DNA from: Oleiagrimonas sp035690885
GTDB taxonomy: Bacteria > Pseudomonadota > Gammaproteobacteria > Xanthomonadales > Rhodanobacteraceae
Length of the DNA: 11,780 nt
Reading direction: 5' to 3'
Assembly (NCBI GenBank): GCA_035690885.1
Contig: DASSKC010000067.1
Span: 1 to 11,780, forward strand
The notes under the pieces: model-generated
The model's database searches: none
Told to the model about the DNA's origin: nothing
What the model saw: only the letters and a program-made list of their open reading frames with translations
Part shown: positions 1 to 8,000 of the stretch, in pieces
Layout of the letters: every line of letters starts with the position of its first letter
Position numbering within the stretch: position 1 is the stretch's first letter
Position numbers and translations under genes: made by a program

Positions 1-83
1 CGAAAACAGCCGCCAGGGCCGACAAGAAAAAGCCGGCCAAGCGCAAGACCACCAAGAGAAAAAACAAAAAGGACAAGGCATGA
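1..83 (+). CDS. rnr: 3' end of upstream gene, probably ribonuclease R (partial)
   Basis: Only the last 26 codons are visible, ending in TGA at 81-83. The peptide is extremely basic: about half its residues are Lys or Arg, in runs such as KKKPAKRK and KRKNKKDKA. Such a low-complexity lysine-rich tail after the S1 domain is typical of RNase R, the processive 3'-5' exoribonuclease that degrades structured RNA. rnr lies directly upstream of rlmB in many gammaproteobacteria. The stop overlaps the rlmB start (ATGA at 80-83), so the two genes are probably cotranscribed and translationally coupled. The assignment rests on tail composition and gene order, because no catalytic domain is in the window. 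Another protein with a basic tail cannot be excluded. Confidence 0.55.
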   Translation, partial: KTAARADKKKPAKRKTTKRKNKKDKA

Positions 84-820
84 GCGACAGCTGGATCGTC
101 GGCATCAACCCCGTCGAAGGGGCGCTGGCCAACGACGCCGAACGCGTGCACGAATTGCGTGTGGAGAAGGGCAGCCGCAATCCGCGCGTGGCCGAAGTGG
201 CCGCGCAGGCGCGCAAGCTGCACATCAATGTGCAACAAGCTTCGCGCGGCGAACTGGATCGGCTGTCCGGCAAGGCCCGGCATCAGGGCGTGGTGGCGCG
301 CTACGAAGTGCCTGCCGCGTTGACCGAATCGGATTTGCCGGCGCTGGCCGAAAAGGCCGGCAACACGGCGCTGTTCGTGGTGCTTGACGGCGTCACCGAT
401 CCGCACAATCTGGGCGCGTGCCTGCGCAGCGCGGCGGCGGCCAACGCGACCGCCGTCATCGTGCCCAAGGATCGCGCCGTCGGCATCACCCCGACTGTGC
501 GTCGTGCCTCCGCCGGCGGCGCCGACCGCGTGCCATTGGTCGTGGCGACCAACCTGGCGCGTGCCTTGCGTGCATTGAAGGATGCCGGCGTATGGCTGAC
601 CGGTCTGGCCGGCGAAGGCGAGCAATCGCTCTACACCGTGGACCTGACCGGACCGGTGGCGTTGGTCATGGGCAGCGAAGGCGAGGGCATGCGTCGCCTG
701 ACCCGAGAAACCTGCGACTTTCTCGCCGCGATCCCGATGCCGGGCGAGATGGAAAGCCTCAACGTGTCGGTCGCCACCGGCATCGTGCTGTTCGAGGCAG
801 TCCGCCAACGCACCGCGTAG
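80..820 (+). CDS. rlmB: 23S rRNA (guanosine-2'-O-)-methyltransferase RlmB (SpoU/TrmH family)
   Basis: This 246-residue protein has the usual RlmB length. The N-terminal part (about residues 1-80) fits the L30e-like RNA-binding domain. The rest is a SPOUT methyltransferase with all three SpoU motifs. Motif 1 at 101-118 contains DGVTDPHNLGACLRSA, with Asn110 and Arg116. Motif 2 at 194-206 contains VMGSEGEGM, with Glu200. Motif 3 at 218-235 contains IPMPGEMESLNVSVATG and forms the knotted SAM site. The family 2'-O-methylates G2251 in the peptidyl-transferase P-loop of 23S rRNA. The ATG at 80 overlaps the preceding stop, so the gene probably relies on coupling rather than its own promoter. The last codon and TAG lie inside a palindromic repeat (816-844). 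Confidence 0.96.
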   Translation: MSDSWIVGINPVEGALANDAERVHELRVEKGSRNPRVAEVAAQARKLHINVQQASRGELDRLSGKARHQGVVARYEVPAALTESDLPALAEKAGNTALFVVLDGVTDPHNLGACLRSAAAANATAVIVPKDRAVGITPTVRRASAGGADRVPLVVATNLARALRALKDAGVWLTGLAGEGEQSLYTVDLTGPVALVMGSEGEGMRRLTRETCDFLAAIPMPGEMESLNVSVATGIVLFEAVRQRTA

Positions 821-844
821 GAGCGCACCCTGTGCGCTCCTACG
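816..844. repeat. Palindromic GTAGGAGCGCA repeat, likely bidirectional terminator
   Basis: A perfect 12-bp inverted repeat: arms 816-827 (CGTAGGAGCGCA) and 833-844 (TGCGCTCCTACG) around the loop CCCTG. It sits exactly between the convergent genes rlmB and lysR and includes the rlmB stop codon (TAG, 818-820). There is no U tract, so factor-independent termination is uncertain. The position and stability suit a terminator for both strands. GTAGGAGC-type palindromes recur as REP-like elements in Pseudomonas and Xanthomonadales genomes. Membership of such a family here is inferred from memory of the motif. Confidence 0.75.
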
Positions 845-846
845 TG

Positions 847-1758
847 TCAGCCGGCCAGCATTTCCCAGACGCGCTTGGATGCATCGGACAGCGGCCGCGA
901 GCGCAAACGGTAGATGTTGGTTTGCACGGTGCCGCCCATGTTCAATGGCAGCACCGCGAGCGTGCCGCGCGCCACATCGGTGGCCACCAGCGATTCGGGG
1001 GCCACGGTCAGGGCGTGACCGGCGCGGCACAGCGCCAGACAGGTGCCGATGGTGGGCATGACGAACTCCACGCCGCGCCGGGCCATCAGCATCTCGCGGA
1101 ACCACTCGGCGGTCTTGTCGACGTAGTGCGGCGCCACGCGCGGCATGGCCCAGGCGTGCCTGGAAACCATGGCGCGCGCAGTCGCCTCGTCGTGCAGGGC
1201 CGGGTCGTCGGGACCCTGCAACCAGCTGGTCGGCGCGATGATTTTCAGCGGCACGCGGAACAGGGTCTGGTCGACGATGTCGTCTTCGTCGGGAAACACC
1301 TGCTCGTGGCGCTGGTCGTAGATCAGGAAATCGTAGCGGTAGCTGTACAGCCCTTCGCACAGGGCTTCGATGTGGTCGCTTTGCAAATCCAGATGGATGT
1401 GCAGGCTGTCGTCGCGAATGCGTTCGGACAGGTGATTGGATAAAAGGTCGGGCACGAACGGGCCGCAGCCGAGGCGCACGGTGCCTTCGCGCCCGGCATG
1501 AAAACGCTCCACAAGACGATCCAGGCCGGCGGTTTCCTGCAGCACCTCGCGTATCTGCTTGTACAGCGCATGCGCGAAATCGGTGGGGTGCATGCGGCGC
1601 GTGTGGCGCTGGAACAGCGTGATGTCGAGGGTCTTCTCGAGCTTTTGCAAACCGCGGCTGACGGCGGACTGGGTCACGCCCAGCGCGCGCGCGGCGGCCG
1701 ACAGGTTGCCGTGTTCGTACACCGCACGAAATTGTTCAAGCTGTTGTATCTGCCACAT
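847..1758 (-). CDS. LysR-family transcriptional regulator
   Basis: A 303-residue protein of standard LysR-type length. The N-terminal winged helix-turn-helix spans about residues 4-62, with the recognition segment at 20-44 (SAAARALGVTQSAVSRGLQ) followed by the typical linker helix start (LEKTLDITLFQR). Residues about 92-300 fit the two-lobed periplasmic-binding-protein-like effector domain. The ligand is unknown. The gene converges on rlmB and diverges from the giant autotransporter, with about 300 bp between the starts. LysR regulators often control a divergent neighbour and themselves, so the autotransporter is the natural candidate target, but this is inference. The ATG at 1758 is chosen because the HTH begins immediately after it. 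The ribosome site is weak (GAGACG). I do not recognise a named orthologue. Confidence 0.93.
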   Translation of the reverse strand: MWQIQQLEQFRAVYEHGNLSAAARALGVTQSAVSRGLQKLEKTLDITLFQRHTRRMHPTDFAHALYKQIREVLQETAGLDRLVERFHAGREGTVRLGCGPFVPDLLSNHLSERIRDDSLHIHLDLQSDHIEALCEGLYSYRYDFLIYDQRHEQVFPDEDDIVDQTLFRVPLKIIAPTSWLQGPDDPALHDEATARAMVSRHAWAMPRVAPHYVDKTAEWFREMLMARRGVEFVMPTIGTCLALCRAGHALTVAPESLVATDVARGTLAVLPLNMGGTVQTNIYRLRSRPLSDASKRVWEMLAG

Positions 1759-1792
1759 GGGGACGTCTCAAGTATGCGCGACATGCAACAAC

Positions 1793-1798
1793 ATATTA
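1793..1798 (-). promoter_or_regulatory. Candidate -10 box of the lysR promoter
   Basis: On the minus strand this reads TAATAT, five of six matches to the sigma-70 -10 consensus, about 35 bases upstream of the regulator's ATG. It stands out in a GC-rich setting. No acceptable -35 hexamer lies 16-18 bases further upstream, so it would be a weak or activator-dependent promoter. Confidence 0.3.
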
Positions 1799-1874
1799 CC
1801 CAAGTTCATGCATGGACCCGGCATACTGCTTCGGTGGCCAGCGTTGCGGCCACCACACTTGAGAGTGTTTGATC

Positions 1875-1900
1875 CAGTCGGTCATGGCCAATGCCGACTG
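1875..1900 (+). promoter_or_regulatory. Stem-loop or operator upstream of the autotransporter
   Basis: CAGTCGG (1875-1881) pairs with CCGACTG (1894-1900). Inside the loop, CAT (1883-1885) can pair with ATG (1891-1893), leaving a one-base bulge. The right arm overlaps the first copy of the GACTGAAATC direct repeat (1896-1905). It could be a dyad operator or a structure in a long 5' leader. The sequence alone does not decide. Confidence 0.3.
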
Positions 1901-2046
1901 AAATCCGGGGCAGCCGCTCAGATGATAGCGGGCAGGCTGTGGGCATATTGACTGAAATCATCGTGCAGGCGCGAGAACGCGTGGGTTGCCGCGTGCCGTG
2001 ATGGCATGCCGGCGCGATCCGCGATCGGGCGCTTGTGCGCAACTGC

Positions 2047-2051
2047 AAGGG
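2047..2051 (+). promoter_or_regulatory. Ribosome binding site that fixes the autotransporter start
   Basis: AAGGG lies eight bases before the ATG at 2060. An in-frame ATG 54 bases upstream (2006) is not needed. Starting at 2060 puts the ESPR motif MNRVYRLVFNRA at the exact N-terminus, as in other ESPR autotransporters. Confidence 0.7.
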
Positions 2052-2059
2052 CTCAAGCC

Positions 2060-5000
2060 ATGAATCGTGTGTATCGTCTGGTCTTCAACCGCGCGCGGCG
2101 CGTGTTGCAGGTCGCTTCGGAACTGACGCAGGCGCAGGGCGGCCCCGGCATGACCGTCCATGCTGCGCCACCGCGCCGGCACCCGCTGACGCTGGCTTGT
2201 CTGGTGGCGCTGGGCGCGGTGGTCGCAACGTCATCGTTGTGGGCGGTATCGCCTGTGGCCGCGCAAACCATCGATCACGCCACCGGCGGTAGCGGCGGCA
2301 GTATTAATGACGGTGCTGGTGGCGACGCCGGGCAATCCGGGGTTGCCGGGATGGATGGCACCGTCGGCGCGGGTGGTGACGGTGGCGCTGCCGGTGCCAT
2401 GGGTTCGCCGGGTACGCCTGGCGGGGACGGGGAGGACGGCGGCGCGGGTCACGACGACAGCGGCGCAGGTGGCGGGGGCGGTGGCGGCCACGGAGGCACG
2501 TTGACGGCATCGCCCAGTGCGGACATGACGGGTGGCAATGGTGGTTCTGGCGGCACTTTTGATCATCTGTACGGAGGCGGCGGAGGCGGCGGAGGTGATG
2601 GTGCGTGGATCACGCAGGATGTGACGCTGTCCATCGACTCGAACATCACGTTGCAAGGCGGTCGCGGTGGCGGTTTCGGGGATGCCTCTAGTTCTGCCGG
2701 TGGCGGTGGTGGCGCGGGTTTGTATGTCACGGGGTCGAACATTGATGCCGACCTGACAGTGAACGGAACCATCCTTGGGGGCGATGGGGGTGATGGCGGT
2801 GGCAGTGGTGCTGGCGGTGGCGGTGGTGCCGGCGTGGTCGTGGCCGATGGCGCGGAACTGCATCTTGATTTGAACGGTGACATCGCAGGGGGTGCCGGTG
2901 GTGCGGGTTGGGCTTCCGGCACGGGCGGTGACGGTATCGTGGCAGGCGCGGATAGCCAGGCGAATGTCACTCTGGAGACCGACTCCAGCATTGTCGGCGG
3001 AGCCGGGGTCGAAACCGGTGTTGCCGGTGCCGGTCTGCGGCTTTCCGGTGGCGGTACGGTGACCAACAACGGCGGCACCATTGCCGGTGGGGCCGAAATC
3101 GACGGTTGGGGTTCAGGCGGGACCAACAGTACGGCGACAGGAGGTGACGGCAGTGGTGGCGCCGCTGGCGGGGTTGCTGCCGCAGGTTCATCTGCACGCG
3201 CTGGCGTTGGCATTGTTGGACAGAACCTGATGATCGCCAACGCCGGCACCATTGAGGGTGGTCTCAATTTAGATGGCACCCGCGCCAACGCCATCACCTT
3301 CACCGGCGGCACCAATGCGCTGTGGCTGCGGGACGGCTCGGTCATCCACGGTATCGTGGATGCCACTGCGGGCAGCCAGGACCGACTGATGCTGGGTGAC
3401 ATATCCAGTGGCAGCGTGGCCCACAGTACGTTCGATGTCGGTCAGCTCGGCCCGGCGAAGCAGTTTCGCGGTTTCGAGCAGTTCTGGGCGGTGGGTAACA
3501 GCCTCGTGACGTTGACGGGCACCACGACGGAAGTGACGCCGTGGACCATCGATTCCGACGCCATCCTGTCGGTCGCGACAGACGCCAGTCTCGGTGATGC
3601 CAGTGGTGACTTGCTGCTGCGCTACGGCGGTGTGCTGCAAGTCACGGGGGTGGCCAATGAAACCACTGCGCGCAACATCGGCATTTATCAGCAAGGCTTC
3701 ATCGACATCGCCAACGCCGACAACAACTTCACAGTGATCGGCGCCATCAGCGACTACGATCCGCCTGGCAGTACGGGGCCGCAGGGGTCCATGCTGCTCA
3801 AGGTAGGTGCGGGCACGCTGACGCTGGCCGGCAACAACACTTACACTGGTGGTACATGGGTGGGGGGCGGCACGCTAGACATCACCGCCGGCTCCTCGGC
3901 CGGGCCGCTGGCCAGTGCGGGCGCACCGTCCAGTGGCGTGATCCATCTCGCCGGGGGTACCACGCTGCACAATGCCGGCACGGTCGGCAGCGTCGAGTAC
4001 GACGGGTCGCTGGGGCAGCCAGCGGATGCACTCCAGGCGGTTACCGTAAGCAATTCCGGATCGATCGTCGGCGATGGTAATAGTACCGGCAGGATTATCG
4101 CCTTGCTCAACGGTACTATCACCAACAGCGGCAACATCAGCTCCACCACCCCGGTTGTCATGGGTAGTGGTGCTGTGCAGCTCAAAGGTGAAGGCCGCAT
4201 CGACAATACCGGCACCATCAGCAGCACGCCATATAGCCGCACCGTGCTTCTGGGCTCCATGCTCTCTACCTCGCTGTCCAGCACCGGCGGCATCGATCTT
4301 GCCAACCGGGCAGGGGGCGTCATCGAGGGCGGTATCGGTGTAGCCGCCCGCCAGATGGTCGCGTTGACTTCGGGCGGGGGAGGAACGACATACGCCAACC
4401 GACCCATCTCGATCACCAACGACGGCGGTACCATCCGTGGCAGCCTGGTGGGTGTCGAGTTGCTCACCGGCGGCACCATCATCAACCGTGCGGGGTCGAC
4501 TATCGAGTACACCGGCACGGCCACCGATCCCTGCGCCGACTTTTTTTCCATGGGACTGCCCGCAAACGGCCGTTGCGCGATCCACGCGCCGGATGCCGCG
4601 GCCCTTGGCACACCCCCAGGCGTAACGATTGCCCCTACCGTGCTGACCAACGCCGGCAACATCGTCGGTGACGTGCAGTTGGGCGACGGTCTGGCCAATG
4701 ACGTGACGCTGGTCGCGGGCGGCTCCATTGACGGCGATCTCGACATCGGCACCAGTTCCGATGCCCTGCTGACACTGAAAGGAGGCGCCGGCACCACGCA
4801 AAACTGGTCGCAGGCGGTTACCGGCAGCACCACCTTCGCCGGCAGTTTGACCAAGTCCGGTGCCGGCACCTGGGTGCTCGACAACGCCGCGCTGGCCGAC
4901 GTGACGGGCACTACCCAGCTCCAGGCCGGCAGTCTGATTGTCGGAGGTTCGTCCAGTGACGGTGGCGTGCTTGGTGGCAACGTGGCGGTGGCAGCCGCTG

Positions 5001-8000
5001 CCACGCTCGGCGGTCACGGCACGATCGACGGCGATGTCACGGTGGCCGATGGTGGCCACATCGCGCCCGGCAATTCGGTGGGTACGCTGACGGTCGGTTC
5101 GCTCAAGCTGAACAGCGGTTCGATTCTCGACTTCGAACTGGGTAGCCCGGGCAGCTCCGCCGATCCCGCCTCCGGCGTCAGCGACCGCATCGATGTGGCC
5201 GGTGACCTGGCTCTCGACGGCACGCTGAATCTGGCACAAAGCACGGACAGTACCGACGGTTCGGCCGGGTTGGGCTATTACCGGTTGCTGACCTACGGCG
5301 GCACTCTCACCGACAACGGTCTGGAGGTCGGCACCACGCCGACGATTGCCGGGGCGGGAGGCTTCCAGATTCAGGCCGGCAGCGGCAACGTGGATCTGTT
5401 CATCGCCTCGCTGGGTGACGACACGTTGCAACACTGGCAGGGCGGCGACGGCACCTGGAATGCCACCGACACGCAATGGTTGAACAAGAACAGCACCGTG
5501 CCGGTCACCTGGGCGGGCAACCACGCCGTGTTCAAGAACGAACCCGGCGGGTTCAACGGTGGCACTGTCACCGTGAACGGCACGCAAACCTTCAAGGGAT
5601 TGCAGTTCGTCGACAGTGGTTATCAACTGCAAGGCCCCGGCACACTGCAAATTGATGGTTCGGATCGCGCCGACGGCAATGCTGAAATCCGCGTACTGGC
5701 AAACGAGACGGCAACCATCGCCACCACCATCGCCGGCAGCGGCGGCATCACCAAAACCCAGGGCGGCACGCTGGTGTTCTCGGGAAGCAATACCTACAGC
5801 GGCGGCACCAACATTAATGGCGGCACGTTGTCGGTTTCCAGCGATGCCAATCTCGGCGCCGGCACAGGGGTGCTGACGCTGAACGGCGGTACGCTGCAAA
5901 ACACGGCCGCATTCACCACCACACGGGATATCGTTCTCAACGGCGCTGGTGCGTTTCAGGCCGATGCCGATTTAACTGTGAGCGGTGTCATCTCCGGCGC
6001 CGGAGCGCTGACCAAAACCGGTAGCGGCGTGTTGGAATTGGGCCATGCCAACAGCTATGCAGGCGGGACAACGGTTGCCAAGGGAAAACTCAGGGCAACC
6101 ATCACGGGCGCGCTGGGAACTGGCCCCGTAAAAATCGAGCAGAGCGGCTTGCTCGATTTCGTTAACGATGCAAGTGCCGACAATCTCGCCATCACCAATG
6201 TGGGCGGTTTGTTGAAGTTCCGCGATGACTCGTCGGCGGGGAGTGCGATTATCAACAGCACTGGTAACGGCAGTATCAACTTCTACGGCACCGCTTCGGC
6301 GAAAAACGCGACGCTCAACGTCGGTGGCGCCAGTGTTGCGTTCAACGGCAGTTCCAGCGCGGCCGACGCCCATATTATTATTGCCAGCGGCGGAGGTAAT
6401 CTCGACTTCTATAATGCCGCCTCGGCTGGCAGGGCAGTCATCAATAATGGCAGCGGCAGTGTTCGTTTTCACGGTAATAACACCGCCGACCATGCGACGA
6501 TCATCAATAACACCACCGTTGGAATGGTCGATATTTCCGGCCTGACTTCCAATGGTGTCGGTATTGGCTCACTATCCGGTGGCGGCGATGTCCTTCTCGG
6601 CTCGAAAACCCTGACGCTCGGCGGACTCGGCAAGAACGACACGATCGGCGGCATCATTTCCGGCTCCGGCAACCTGGTCAAAACGGGTCATGGCACGCTG
6701 ACTCTGGACGGCAACAACACCTACACGGGGGGTACCACGATTGCTTCCGGCACGCTGCAGCTTGGCGACGGCGGCACGACCGGTTCGATCATTGGCGATG
6801 TTGTCGACAACGGTACGCTGGTGTTCAATCGCAGTGACGCGATCACCTTTGATGGTGCGGTGTCGGGCAGTGGCGTCCTGGTACAGGCGGGAACCGGCAC
6901 CTTGATCCTCACCGGCGCCAATACCTGGAGCGGTGGTACGGTCATTGATGCCGGTACGCTGAAAGGCGACAGCAGCAGCTTGCAAGGCGCGATCACCAAT
7001 AACGCCGCGCTGGTGTTTGCGCAATCGGCCAACGGGACATTCGACGGCAGCCTGTCAGGCACCGGCAGCGTGACCAAGACCGGCGCCGGCGAGTTGATCT
7101 TCAACAACGACAGTTCCGCCTTCAGTGGCCGGACTGACATCGCCAATGGTGCCTTGATCGTCGGCGACGACGGCCACGCCGATGCCGCGTTGGGCGGCAT
7201 GGTCAACGTGGGCAAGCAAGGCCTGCTGGGCGGTTTTGGCACGGTCGGCGGTATCGACCTGTCGGGCACGCTGGCCACGGGGCACTCCATTGGCACCCTG
7301 CATGTGGCGGGCGACGCGACTTTCCAGCCCGGCTCCATCTGGCAGATCGAAGTGATGCCCAATGGACACAGCGATGCGCTCGACGTGGCCGGCAACGTGA
7401 CCATCAAGGGTGGCAGTGCCGTGGTGCTGGGAGACAAGGGCAACTGGAAGCCGCGTACCGACTACACCATCCTCACCGCCGATGGTGGCCTCACCGGGCA
7501 GTTCGACAAGGTCGAAGTCAATCTGGCTTTCCTCGAACCAACCCTGGCTTACGCGGCGAACAGTGTGACCCTGTCGTTGCAGCGCAACGGTATCGACTTC
7601 AACGAAGTGGCGCACACGCCCAACCAGAAGGGCGTGGCCGGTTCGGTGCAGGATCTGGGCCCGGAGGACCCGGTGCACGACGCGGTGGTGACGATGACCC
7701 CGGACCAGGCACGCCATGCTTTTGATCAGCTTTCCGGCGAGTGGTACGCCAGCAACCTGACGACACGTCTGCACGACAGCCGCTACGTGCGCGAAGCAAT
7801 GAACCAGCGTCTGACGCACGCTGACGACGCGCGGCCCGATGCCGGCAGCGCCGCCATCGACGGTACCGCTGGCACGGTCTGGTTCCAGGCGTGGGGCCAT
7901 TGGGGCGAGCGTGACGGCAATGGCAATGCGGCCCGGGTCAAACCCAACGGCAGCGGATTGCTGGTCGGCGTGGATGCGGCCATTGGCGAGGATGCCCGCA

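Larger units (their letters stand above)
1759..2059. other. Divergent intergenic region between lysR and the autotransporter
   Basis: About 300 bp with no convincing gene. It must hold the promoters of both flanking genes. Visible elements include an 8-bp inverted repeat TCTCAAGT (1766-1773) / ACTTGAGA (1857-1864) and a stem-loop CAGTCGG (1875-1881) / CCGACTG (1894-1900). There is also an exact direct repeat GACTGAAATC at 1896-1905 and 1950-1959. The second copy overlaps a TTGACT hexamer (1948-1953) that could be a -35 box for the autotransporter, but I find no good -10 box 16-18 bases downstream. None of these sites is proven. Confidence 0.5.

Noticed and set aside
418..1443. Plus-strand open frame of 341 codons across rlmB and lysR
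   Set aside because: It runs through two convincing genes in another frame and the opposite strand, is rich in Arg, Gly and His, and has no plausible ribosome site or domain.
2006..2059. Upstream in-frame ATG that would add 18 residues to the autotransporter
   Set aside because: The ESPR must be N-terminal, and the AAGGG site is correctly spaced only for the ATG at 2060. The added residues look like translated leader.
2281..3240. Glycine-rich region as a PE_PGRS-like or spider-silk-like protein
   Set aside because: It sits in the same frame as an ESPR, signal peptide and autotransporter barrel, so it is part of that passenger. Similarity to other Gly-rich families is compositional.
3875..5899. 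Long minus-strand open frame (674 codons) opposite the autotransporter
   Set aside because: GC-rich repetitive coding DNA rich in Gly, Thr and Asn codons leaves the antisense frames open by chance. The translation is low-complexity with no recognisable domain. The same applies to 3841-5004, 7055-8221 and 2563-3402.
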